Positions 1 through 5,916 of a stretch of DNA of 6,772 nt are shown here, in pieces (within the stretch, counting starts at the first letter, position 1; every line of letters starts with the position of its first letter). The notes under the pieces are model-generated. The model had not been told where the DNA came from and made no database searches. It saw nothing but the letters and a program-made list of their open reading frames with translations. A program made the translations under genes and the position numbers. Source of the stretch: JANNRW01 sp031401815. GTDB lineage: Bacteria > Desulfobacterota > Desulfuromonadia > Geobacterales > DSM-12255. The stretch is taken from NCBI GenBank assembly GCA_031401815.1, contig JANNRW010000175.1, forward strand, positions 1 through 6,772. Reading direction: 5' to 3'.

Positions 1-58
1 GCACTTTTTGAATAATAGAGATATTTCTGCTGTTGCCGATTATGTCATGAAACGGCAT
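1..58 (-). CDS. holB: DNA polymerase III delta prime subunit, N-terminal fragment (cut by window edge)
   Basis: Only the first 19 codons are inside the window. The ATG overlaps the tmk stop codon as TGATG, and a GGAG sequence lies six bases upstream (65-68), inside the end of tmk. The peptide begins MPFHDIIGNSRNISIIQKV, which matches the usual opening of HolB and related clamp-loader ATPases (F-x-D-I-I-G-x-x-x-x-I-x-x-L), the segment ahead of the Walker A loop. HolB is part of the clamp loader that places the beta sliding clamp on DNA. A holB gene directly after tmk is a very common bacterial order, which supports the call. Walker and zinc-binding motifs are beyond the edge, so the identification rests on the start motif and the neighbour. 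Confidence 0.68.
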   Translation of the reverse strand, partial: MPFHDIIGNSRNISIIQKV

Positions 59-717
59 CACAAACTCCGTGTGAGTCTTGAAAAAACTGCAGCGGAAACA
101 GCTTCTGCACATTCGCTGATATCTTTGCTCCCATCGATGACTATGAACCTCTCAGGCGCTTTTTTCGCCAGGGAGAGGTAGCCATCACGTACCCGCTGAT
201 GAAATACAAGGGATTCTCTTTCAAAGCGCTCTTCGCGAAGAGCAGATGAATCAGTCAGAGTGACAGCCTCTATACGTGCAAGTGCCCTTTCGATGCCTGT
301 GTTCACCGGGCAGTCAAGGAGGATGGTGATATCAGGAGTGAGCGACATGGTTGCCAGTTCATTCAGCATGGTGATTATCTTGCGGTCAACACCCCTGCCG
401 TCCCCCTGATACGCCAGGGTTGCGTCTGTAAAGCGGTCGCAAAGAACGATTCTGTCCATTTTCAGTGCAGGAGCGATGATCTCGGAAACATGCTGGGAGC
501 GGGCAGCGGCATAAAGGAGCAGCTCAGTCAGAGGGGTAATGTCGCTATTATCAGCATCAAGCAGAATAGCGCGGATCTTGTCGGCAATCTGACAGCCACC
601 AGGTTCACGTGTCAAGGTGGTTTCAAAACCTGATTTTTGCAGAAATTCAGAAAGGAGTCGAATCTGGGTTGTTTTGCCACAACCTTCTATCCCCTCAAAT
701 GTTATGAAGCACCCCAT
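58..717 (-). CDS. tmk: Thymidylate kinase (dTMP kinase)
   Basis: This 219-residue cytoplasmic enzyme phosphorylates dTMP to dTDP with ATP, an essential step of dTTP synthesis. All family landmarks are visible: the P-loop GIEGCGKT at residues 9-16; TREPGG at 36-41; the dTMP-binding AARSQH at 71-76; the DRF motif at 94-96 (DRY/DRH in many homologues), followed by AYQG at 102-105; the LID region around REERFE at 161-166; and VID near 193-195. The P-loop lacks the basic residue of yeast/human-type enzymes while the LID carries arginines, which fits the type II (E. coli-like) class. The length is normal for the family. The ATG at 717 is preceded by GGGAGAG with a five-base gap. Its stop overlaps the holB start, so the two are probably translationally coupled. 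An upstream promoter candidate lies at 744-772. Confidence 0.96.
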   Translation of the reverse strand: MGCFITFEGIEGCGKTTQIRLLSEFLQKSGFETTLTREPGGCQIADKIRAILLDADNSDITPLTELLLYAAARSQHVSEIIAPALKMDRIVLCDRFTDATLAYQGDGRGVDRKIITMLNELATMSLTPDITILLDCPVNTGIERALARIEAVTLTDSSALREERFERESLVFHQRVRDGYLSLAKKAPERFIVIDGSKDISECAEAVSAAVFSRLTRSL

Positions 718-743
718 CTTTTCTCTCCCGGATCAAGTGCGAA

Positions 744-772
744 AGTATATGGAAGGGGGAGGAATTAATCAA
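744..772 (-). promoter_or_regulatory. Candidate sigma-70-type promoter for tmk-holB
   Basis: Read on the minus strand, TTGATT (767-772) and TATACT (744-749) are separated by exactly 17 bases. The match is four of six to the -35 and five of six to the -10 consensus. Transcription would start near 736, giving a short leader of about 20 bases that contains the GGGAGAG ribosome binding site of tmk. It lies in the 80-bp gap after the sensor kinase gene, so tmk and holB may be transcribed independently of the genes upstream. This is a visual consensus match only. Confidence 0.42.
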
Positions 773-776
773 GTCA

Positions 777-798
777 AAAGACCTGCAAGAGGCTCTTT
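777..798 (-). terminator. Weak hairpin after the sensor kinase gene, possible terminator
   Basis: On the minus strand AAAGA-G-CCT pairs with AGG-TCTTT around a CTTGC loop (one bulged G), starting at the last base of the sensor kinase stop codon. It is followed by TTGACTTGATT rather than a clean T run. A second small hairpin, CCCTTG-TAA-CAAGGG, lies just before it (802-816), still inside the coding sequence. The stem is AT-rich and the T tract poor, so this may be a partial terminator or chance pairing. Confidence 0.22.
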
Positions 799-3032
799 CA
801 CCCCTTGTTACAAGGGAGTTCGACAATAATAATGGTTCCTTTCGGGTCATTGTTCTTCACACGTATGAAGCCATGATGGTCTGTTATGATTGTGTTTACG
901 ATAGATAAACCGAGTCCTGTGCCCGATTTCCTGGTTGAAAAATATGGTTCGAAAAGACGTGGCATATCTTCTTGAGAAATTCCGTGCCCAGTGTCGGAAA
1001 CTGAAAAGGTTGCCATATTGAGTACTCTGTCATAAAGGCTTTTTACCAGAATGCTGCCGTTTTCTTCAATAGAGGCAACAGCATTTTCGAGAAGATTGAT
1101 AATAACCCTTTTGATCTGATCCCTGTCAAGCATCAGCTCCGGCATCTGTTCATCGGAAACAGAGCTGAAGTTAATATGACGATGAGCTTCAGAGTAGAGT
1201 GAAACAGCTTCGGTGATAATTTCATTGAGATTGTTGAGTGCAGGGACTGATGCAGGCAAGCGGGCAAATTGTGAAAATTCATTTACCAGGGTCTTTAGCT
1301 CCTCAACCGACTTGATAATGGTCTGTGTTGATTGATCAAAAACCTGGTCATCACTGTCAAAGCGGCTGAGATAGCGCTTGCGCAGCCGTTGTGCCGAGAG
1401 CTGTATGGGTGTGAGAGGGTTTTTGATCTCATGTGCAATCCTCCTGGCAACCTCTCGCCAGGCAGCCATCCGCTGAGCCTTCATAAGCTGTGTAAGATCA
1501 TCGAACACTGCGACAGTGCCGATAAACTCGTTATTGTCATCCATGAGGAGTGTCAGGTTTACCTGAAGAGTGAATCTTGCCTCATTTATCTGAATTTCGA
1601 TCTGTCTGTTCAGGACATTCTGTTTGTTGGTGACAATGTCTCTCAGCATCTCTTTCACAAGACCCAGTTGCGATGAACGAAGAACCTCACGGAAATGACG
1701 TCCTACTACGTCGCTGTTTTTTATCTGTAACAACCGCTCTGCAGAGCTGTTTATGGTGGTAATTATACCCAGGCTGTTAGTGGCGATTACGCCGGCGGAG
1801 ATATGTTTCAGTACCGTCTCCATATACCGTCTCCGCTCTTCAAGCTCCTGATTGCTCCCAATGAGATTTTCATTCGCCAGGCTCAATGCCTGGCGATTGA
1901 TTCTCAAATCAGCGGTCATCTTGTTGAATGCCTGTATGAGCTGCCCCAGCTCGTCTGAGCCACCCCCCGAGAGCTCAATTTCAAGATTACCGTCTGCAAT
2001 CTGCTTGGTGCCGTCAGCCAGCTCCTGGATCGGATCTGTCATGCTTTTGGCAAGATTGATACCAAACCAGACTGCGAGGGTGACAATGACAATGGTGATC
2101 AGGAGAAGGGTAAGGATATAGGTTGTAGTAATAGGCTTTTTAAGAATCTTGAGCTGCCTGAACTCGTGATAGGACGTTGTAATCTCTCTCATTTTGCTGA
2201 CCAGTGAGTTCGGCACGTAGTAGTTGACAACAACAGTCCCGACTACGTCATTCTGGTTCCAGGTGGAATAGATGGGCACAATCCCGCGTATCAGGTCAGC
2301 CTTGCCGATCGAGTTGACGCGACTGAGCTCTTTTCCCTGAAGGCCGACATCAAGGTCTGCTGAAGAGGGGTTGGTGAACTCTGAAATCGGCAGATTGGGA
2401 TTTGAGGCTCGGACGAGCTCTTCCCGTTGCGCTGAAAAAACCTCTACAACCCCCAGGTTGTACTCTTTCTGTTTCTGTTTTATCAACTGTTTCAGCTGGG
2501 GGAGGTTGTCTTCATTTATCAGCTTTCTTTCCCTGATGAATTCACTTATCTGCTGCCCGTAATAAATCGCATTTGCTGCTGAAGTTTTGTAGTAAATCTG
2601 GGCAACTTCCATCGACTCATCAAGAGAGGTTTCAATCTGCTTGTTGAACCAGTTCTGGATGCTGGTGGTGATGTAACCTGCTGATACAAAAAAGAGGAGC
2701 ATGGTAGGTATCAGAGAGAGGCCGACAAAGGCTACTACCAGTTTTGTCCGTAATCTTGCGCCCAGTTTTTTCAGGCGGCGTTCCATGACAAGTTTGAAAA
2801 TATTGCGCGCCAGCAGGTAGATAAAGAGAATGATCAGAAGGGTGATAACATTGATCATCCCGAAGATGAGAATGTTACCCCCCATCGGAACATCAGAACT
2901 CAGACGGGTAAGGTGTATCTCCAGAGCAGTGAGGACAATTATAAGAACCAGAGAGAAAAAGATGATGAAACCTTCGCGTTTTCTCTTGCGAAGTTCATAG
3001 GCGGGTTGTGAATGGTTAAGCTCTTCTTGCAT
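798..3032 (-). CDS. Membrane-bound sensor histidine kinase, NtrY-like (HAMP-PAS-HisKA-HATPase)
   Basis: This is a 744-residue inner-membrane two-component sensor. Numbering here uses the ATG at 3032; an in-frame TTG two codons upstream is possible, but the GGAGAAG ribosome binding site touches that TTG, while it is six bases from the ATG. Three membrane helices lie near 20-40, 52-76 and 98-120. An extracytoplasmic region of about 180 residues follows, then a fourth helix (about 304-327), a HAMP linker (about 328-378) and a PAS domain (about 400-508). The kinase core has the phosphoacceptor H-box HEIKNP at 534-539, the N-box NLLENAVASI at 646-655, DTGHGI at 680-685, the F-box LFEPYFS at 693-699 and GTGLGLSIV at 705-713. 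The three-plus-one helix plan and the sequence around the histidine (REVARRIAHEIKNPLTPIQL) are typical of NtrY. No NtrX/NtrC-type response regulator is in the window, so the signal and target are unknown. The gene starts 40 bases after the AarF gene ends, so the two are probably co-transcribed. Confidence 0.93.
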   Translation of the reverse strand: MQEELNHSQPAYELRKRKREGFIIFFSLVLIIVLTALEIHLTRLSSDVPMGGNILIFGMINVITLLIILFIYLLARNIFKLVMERRLKKLGARLRTKLVVAFVGLSLIPTMLLFFVSAGYITTSIQNWFNKQIETSLDESMEVAQIYYKTSAANAIYYGQQISEFIRERKLINEDNLPQLKQLIKQKQKEYNLGVVEVFSAQREELVRASNPNLPISEFTNPSSADLDVGLQGKELSRVNSIGKADLIRGIVPIYSTWNQNDVVGTVVVNYYVPNSLVSKMREITTSYHEFRQLKILKKPITTTYILTLLLITIVIVTLAVWFGINLAKSMTDPIQELADGTKQIADGNLEIELSGGGSDELGQLIQAFNKMTADLRINRQALSLANENLIGSNQELEERRRYMETVLKHISAGVIATNSLGIITTINSSAERLLQIKNSDVVGRHFREVLRSSQLGLVKEMLRDIVTNKQNVLNRQIEIQINEARFTLQVNLTLLMDDNNEFIGTVAVFDDLTQLMKAQRMAAWREVARRIAHEIKNPLTPIQLSAQRLRKRYLSRFDSDDQVFDQSTQTIIKSVEELKTLVNEFSQFARLPASVPALNNLNEIITEAVSLYSEAHRHINFSSVSDEQMPELMLDRDQIKRVIINLLENAVASIEENGSILVKSLYDRVLNMATFSVSDTGHGISQEDMPRLFEPYFSTRKSGTGLGLSIVNTIITDHHGFIRVKNNDPKGTIIIVELPCNKG

Positions 3033-3072
3033 CTGCAACTTCTCCGAGGGGATATTAAATAGTCATGACTCG

Positions 3073-4755
3073 CTAGAGCCTTCCGGAACGGATTATCCCG
3101 ACAAGCCAGACAAGCCCGACCAGCACGGCGATGCTGTAACCCATAAAGGCAAAGAGCGGCATGCCTAAAAAAAGCGGGCCCTTGTTGACCTGCATTACAA
3201 TTGATGACCCTACGATAAGCGCTGCAATAATGAGGCTTGAAGAGAGCCGGTTCATGGATCTGTCCAGATCTCTCATGAACAGGTCAAGCCCCCTGTGTTC
3301 AAGGTCTATCTTGAACTTGTCACGATTGATCCTGTTAAGAATCTCCTTGATGTCTTTGGGGAGTGAACGGGCAAGATTAAGGAAGGAGCTTACGTTGCTG
3401 GTAAACTCCTTGACAGCGCTCTTTGGAGAGAGTCTCTCCCTTATCTCTTTCTCCATGAAGGGACGCAGGTGCTGTGTCATGTCGAAGTCAGGATCAAGCC
3501 TTCGTCCCATGCTCTCAATTGTCATGAAAGCCTTTGCCAGCAGGAGTATATCCGGATGAAACTTGATCCGGTATGCAGTTATTATCTCGGTGAAATCGAT
3601 CAGGAGTTGCCCCACCTGAAACTTTTGCAGGGAGAGTTCGTAATATTTGTCAATGAATTCTGAAATATCCCGGCGCAAAGCGCGAATGTTTACGCTGTCT
3701 GTAATGTCTCCGGAGTAAATGAGAAGCGATATCACCTCTTCGGCATCGCGCTTCAGTATGGCCAGGAGAATATCGGTAAGGTAATTTTTGAGAAAAGGGT
3801 CAATCCTCCCGGTCATCCCGAAGTCGAGCAGGCAGATGACATTGTCCGGGAGGATGAGGATGTTGCCGGGGTGCGGGTCTCCGTGAAAAAAGCCGTGTTG
3901 CAGAACCATTCTGACAAAGGCATCTGCGCCTCTTTTGGCGATAAGCTTGCGATCAAGACCTGCTGTAGCGAGACTGTCGATGTCCGAAACCTTGATCCCA
4001 TCTATCATCTCCATGGTTAGCAGGGCTTTGGAGGTATAGCTCCAGTAAACTTTCGGGAAATAGACACTCTCGTCGCCGGTGAAATTTGCAGCGAACCTCT
4101 CTATGGTTCTCCCTTCAAGAGTCAGATCCATCTCTCTCCTGATAGTGCGGGACAACTCCCTTACCTGGCCGACAGGATCGTATATGTCACTATTGGGCAG
4201 ATGTCGTTCAGCCATCATTACCAGAAGCATAAGGGCTTCAATGTCTGTTTCAACAAGAGCCTCTATTCCGGGGCGTCTGACCTTGACAACAACATCTTCT
4301 CCACTCTTTAAGGTGGCTCTGTGAACCTGTGCAATGGATGCTGCTGCAATGGAGTTTCTATCAAAAGAGGAGAAGAGCTCTGAAAGGGTCATCCCGAGCT
4401 CTTTCCGGATCTCGGCCTCTACCTCTTCAAAACTAAATGGTGGAACATTGTCCTGAAGCTTTGCAAACTCCTCAATATAATTCGGAGGGAGAATGTCAGA
4501 GCGGGTCGAAAGGAATTGACCGAACTTGATAAAGGTAGGGCCTAGCTCTTCAAGAGCAAGTCTCATCCTTTCAGCCTGGGTTAACTCGGTAAAAATCGAG
4601 CTCTCGCGACGGAACATGCGGCGCCAGCGTGCAACGAATTCAGTAAGGTTCAGGTATGACAGAAGATTGTCAAAGCCATACTTGAACAGAACACGGACAA
4701 TCTGCCGATAGCGCCTGATGCTCCTGATGTTGCGGTTAAGCTTGAAGAGATTCAC
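3073..4755 (-). CDS. ABC1/AarF/UbiB family atypical kinase-like protein
   Basis: This 560-residue member of the UbiB/ADCK protein-kinase-like family shows the family hallmarks: the KxGQ motif KFGQ at 77-80; the alanine-rich nucleotide loop AAAS at 137-140, continuing SIAQVH; the lysine in VVVKV at 158; conserved glutamates around 208 and 214; the catalytic-loop-like HGDPHPGN at 291-298; and the metal-binding DFG at 311-313. Two hydrophobic helices near 503-523 and 532-556 anchor the C terminus in the membrane. Characterised relatives support isoprenoid quinone synthesis or lipid homeostasis through an ATPase-like activity. If the host is a green sulfur bacterium, its quinones are menaquinone-type, so a classical ubiquinone role is unlikely. 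The start is GTG, three bases after the stop of the phasin-like gene and in the same frame. The nearest Shine-Dalgarno-like GGAAGG is about 13 bases away and partly in a hairpin, so translation is probably coupled to the upstream gene. Confidence 0.94.
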   Translation of the reverse strand: MNLFKLNRNIRSIRRYRQIVRVLFKYGFDNLLSYLNLTEFVARWRRMFRRESSIFTELTQAERMRLALEELGPTFIKFGQFLSTRSDILPPNYIEEFAKLQDNVPPFSFEEVEAEIRKELGMTLSELFSSFDRNSIAAASIAQVHRATLKSGEDVVVKVRRPGIEALVETDIEALMLLVMMAERHLPNSDIYDPVGQVRELSRTIRREMDLTLEGRTIERFAANFTGDESVYFPKVYWSYTSKALLTMEMIDGIKVSDIDSLATAGLDRKLIAKRGADAFVRMVLQHGFFHGDPHPGNILILPDNVICLLDFGMTGRIDPFLKNYLTDILLAILKRDAEEVISLLIYSGDITDSVNIRALRRDISEFIDKYYELSLQKFQVGQLLIDFTEIITAYRIKFHPDILLLAKAFMTIESMGRRLDPDFDMTQHLRPFMEKEIRERLSPKSAVKEFTSNVSSFLNLARSLPKDIKEILNRINRDKFKIDLEHRGLDLFMRDLDRSMNRLSSSLIIAALIVGSSIVMQVNKGPLFLGMPLFAFMGYSIAVLVGLVWLVGIIRSGRL

Positions 4756-4771
4756 AGGTCAGCTCTGACCT
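4756..4771. repeat. Perfect inverted repeat over the phasin-like/AarF gene junction
   Basis: AGGTCAG and CTGACCT form perfect 7-base arms around a 2-base centre. As RNA this could fold as a six-pair stem (AGGUCA/UGACCU) with a four-base loop. It contains the TGA stop of the phasin-like gene, ends directly before the GTG start of the AarF gene, and overlaps part of the only Shine-Dalgarno-like sequence there. It could tune translational coupling, because ribosomes finishing the first gene would melt it. There is no T tract, so it does not look like a terminator. Confidence 0.5.
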
Positions 4772-5061
4772 TCCAGCTTCTTTTCAAGCTCTGCCAGCCT
4801 TTGTTGTAGTTTGTCGAATTCATCTTTAGACACCATGCCCAGTCTCTCGGCAGCTTTTTTAACTTCTCCTTCAGCAGCTTCGGCAATTTTGTCACGAGTC
4901 TCTTTTGCCGCACCCTGAATCTTGTCCAGAAAGGCTTTCCCCTCTTCCTCGCTGAACTTGTACTTTTCCTTTAGCTCGCCTAAAAGCTCCTCACCTTTTT
5001 TCTGTGTGAGAGAAAGTGCGCCAATACCGGTAAGTACAGCTTTTTCAAAAAGTTCGAACAT
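4759..5061 (-). CDS. Small phasin-like, coiled-coil protein (PhaF/COG3937-like)
   Basis: This is a 100-residue, highly charged, almost wholly helical protein with no signal peptide. The amino end (residues 1-20, with GIGALSLTQKKGEELL at 12-27) resembles the opening of PHA-granule-associated 'phasin' regulators of the PhaF/COG3937 type. The middle is Lys/Glu/Ala-rich amphipathic helix, and residues 78-97 (SKDEFDKLQQRLAELEKKLE) form a heptad coiled coil like the oligomerisation tail of UbiK/BMFP and PhaF proteins. The ATG has a strong AAGGAGG site six bases upstream (5068-5074). No PHA synthase or depolymerase gene is nearby, so a storage-granule role is not supported by context. The stop lies three bases before the AarF gene and in frame with it, suggesting that the two products work together, perhaps as a membrane-surface accessory subunit. 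The gene is confident; the function is inferred. Confidence 0.82.
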   Translation of the reverse strand: MFELFEKAVLTGIGALSLTQKKGEELLGELKEKYKFSEEEGKAFLDKIQGAAKETRDKIAEAAEGEVKKAAERLGMVSKDEFDKLQQRLAELEKKLEGQS

Positions 5062-5127
5062 TGTCTGCCTCCTTGATTGATTTATGGATCAGTTACAGAT
5101 GAACATTAACATTTTGGCAGGGAAACG

Positions 5128-5150
5128 CAAGAGGGATGCTGTCAAGAGGG
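5128..5150 (-). repeat. Direct repeat CCCTCTTG in the leader of the phasin-like operon
   Basis: The 119-bp gap between the MazF-like gene and the phasin-like gene holds two exact copies of CCCTCTTG (minus strand: 5143-5150 and 5128-5135), spaced 15 bases start to start. The first continues into TTGACA, a perfect -35 hexamer, but the position 17 bases on reads CCCTGC, which is not a -10. The second contains TTGCGT, followed 16 bases later by the weak TAATGT. The repeats could be protein-binding sites near the operon promoter. I see no convincing terminator for the toxin gene here, only a run of seven G on the plus strand at 5159-5165. Confidence 0.25.
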
Positions 5151-5180
5151 TGTTTTGAGGGGGGGAGCCTGATATACGCT

Positions 5181-5519
5181 TCAGCCCGATACTAATTCGT
5201 TCAGGCCCTCAATAATCTGATCAAGAGCTTCAGGTTCGAGTCGGCAAATTTCGGCACCTATTCTCTCAACAGCAAGGGTACGAATCTGGCTTATCTTGAC
5301 CCAGGATTTTTTGGGGAGTTCAGGGTTATCGAGCTCAAAGGTGAGAGGAAAACCTGCCTTCTGTGGCTGGCTGGACAGTGCCAGAGCGATGACCGTATTT
5401 GACCGTTCATTGAAAATGTCCTGGCTTATAATAAGTACCGGCCTAACTCCTGCCTGCTCGGAACCTCGTACCGGGTTCAAGTCCGCCCAATAGATTCCAC
5501 CTCTCAGTATGCGGGCCAT
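5181..5519 (-). CDS. mazF: MazF/PemK-family endoribonuclease toxin
   Basis: This 112-residue toxin belongs to the MazF/PemK/CcdB-fold family, whose members cleave mRNA at short sequence motifs and arrest translation. Visible landmarks are RGGIYWADLNP at 6-16, GSEQAGVRPVLIIS at 19-32 including the catalytic-type arginine R26, the strand NTVIALALSS at 41-50 and WVKISQIRTL at 73-82. Compared from memory with Bacillus subtilis MazF, R26 corresponds to R25, and S49 occupies the place of the active-site T48, a conservative hydroxyl substitution. The length is standard and nothing looks broken. Its ATG lies inside the end of the antitoxin gene (16-base overlap), which enforces antitoxin-first coupled translation. 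It is the second gene of the two-gene operon starting at 5746. Cleavage specificity cannot be read from sequence. Confidence 0.93.
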   Translation of the reverse strand: MARILRGGIYWADLNPVRGSEQAGVRPVLIISQDIFNERSNTVIALALSSQPQKAGFPLTFELDNPELPKKSWVKISQIRTLAVERIGAEICRLEPEALDQIIEGLNELVSG

Positions 5520-5746
5520 GTATCACGCTCCAATCCCAGACCCTCTTCAGCAATGGCGTGCTCTTCATTCAGATCCAGTTTTGTCAGCTCTATAGCCAGT
5601 CGCGATTTTCCAAGGCGCTGGAGCTTCTCCTTGACCGCAATCTGAATCGCCTTGCTGCGATTAGGGAAAAGATGCCTGTTCACCATGCTATCCAGTTCGG
5701 CGAGAAGCACTGCATCCATTGTTATTGCCACTTTTGCCTGACCCAT
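5504..5746 (-). CDS. Ribbon-helix-helix antitoxin (MazE-equivalent) of the MazF-like toxin
   Basis: This is an 80-residue antitoxin. Residues 4-10 (AKVAITM) form the DNA-contacting beta strand of a CopG/MetJ-type ribbon-helix-helix fold. The first helix is at about 12-24 and the second begins at NRSKAIQIAVKEKL (29-42). The C-terminal tail, with AEEGL at 66-70 and DTWPAY at 75-80, is the acidic/aromatic segment that usually binds and neutralises MazF. Classical E. coli MazE is an AbrB-type protein; RHH partners for MazF are also common. The ATG at 5746 has an excellent GGAGGTG site four bases upstream (5751-5757). Its promoter at 5771-5798 overlaps a palindrome that is the likely autoregulatory operator. 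Confidence 0.9.
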   Translation of the reverse strand: MGQAKVAITMDAVLLAELDSMVNRHLFPNRSKAIQIAVKEKLQRLGKSRLAIELTKLDLNEEHAIAEEGLGLERDTWPAY

Positions 5747-5758
5747 AAATCACCTCCA

Positions 5759-5777
5759 GTATGATGATTTATCATAC
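5759..5777. promoter_or_regulatory. Palindromic operator candidate overlapping the MazF-operon -10
   Basis: GTATGAT and ATCATAC are perfect 7-base inverted arms separated by GATTT. One arm contains the complete -10 TATGAT of the minus-strand promoter; the other lies at the start of the predicted transcript, directly before the ribosome binding site. RHH antitoxins bind such short palindromes, so this is the likely operator of the module. Confidence 0.55.
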
Positions 5778-5798
5778 CACATGCTTTACTTATCCCAA
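5771..5798 (-). promoter_or_regulatory. Promoter of the RHH antitoxin-MazF operon (extended -10)
   Basis: On the minus strand TTGGGA (5793-5798) is followed after 16 bases by TATGAT (5771-5776). The -10 is preceded by TGG, giving the extended -10 pattern TGnTATGAT, which can compensate for the mediocre -35. Transcription would start near 5764, about 18 bases before the antitoxin ATG, leaving room for just the GGAGGTG ribosome binding site. The -10 lies inside the 5759-5777 palindrome, a geometry expected for self-repression by the toxin-antitoxin complex. Confidence 0.55.
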
Positions 5799-5813
5799 AT
5801 AGATTTAATCTAT
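5799..5813. repeat. Second palindrome upstream of the MazF-operon promoter
   Basis: ATAGATT-T-AATCTAT is a perfect 15-base palindrome directly upstream of the -35 hexamer. Its centre is 38 bases from the centre of the 5759-5777 palindrome. The sequence differs from that operator, so it is either a site for another regulator or chance symmetry in AT-rich DNA. Confidence 0.35.
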
Positions 5814-5824
5814 AAAAGCATTTA

Positions 5825-5848
5825 ACACAGAGACACAGAGAGACGGAG
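5825..5848. repeat. 8-bp tandem repeat ACACAGAG between the two toxin-antitoxin modules
   Basis: ACACAGAG occurs twice back to back without change (5825-5840) and is followed by a degenerate third unit AGACGGAG (six of eight matching, 5841-5848). It lies in the 170-bp gap between the VapC-like gene and the RHH antitoxin gene and codes for nothing visible. Strings of the ACACAGAGRCACAGAG type recur, as I recall, in intergenic DNA of many environmental bacteria, so it may be a dispersed repeat rather than a local control site. Confidence 0.5.
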
Positions 5849-5916
5849 ATAATCATTAAAGAGACTTAGATAAAATATCAAGGTATCGGTGATAAGCCTT
5901 TTAGATTCTTCGCTGA

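Noticed and set aside
3033..3038. TTG at 3036-3038 as start of the sensor kinase (two codons longer)
   Set aside because: The GGAGAAG ribosome binding site would touch the TTG with no spacer, whereas it is six bases from the ATG at 3032.
3061..3070. Perfect 10-bp palindrome AGTCATGACT between the AarF and sensor kinase genes
   Set aside because: Ten-base palindromes are common by chance, and there is no promoter, repeat partner or T tract around it.
4753..4771. UGA as a selenocysteine codon joining the phasin-like and AarF genes
   Set aside because: A bacterial SECIS should begin just after the UGA, but this hairpin spans it. Both proteins are complete separately, and the phasin-like family normally ends after its coiled coil.
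5093..5145. Promoter for the phasin-like gene using the perfect TTGACA at 5140-5145
   Set aside because: The hexamer 17 bases downstream is CCCTGC and no acceptable -10 lies at 15-19 bases. The alternative TTGCGT with TAATGT matches only weakly. The operon promoter is not assigned.
5880..5900. Hairpin AAGG-TATC / GATA-CCTT shortly after the VapC-like gene as a terminator
   Set aside because: The stem has a two-base bulge, is AT-rich, and is followed only by GATATTTTATC on the minus strand. It is too weak to call.
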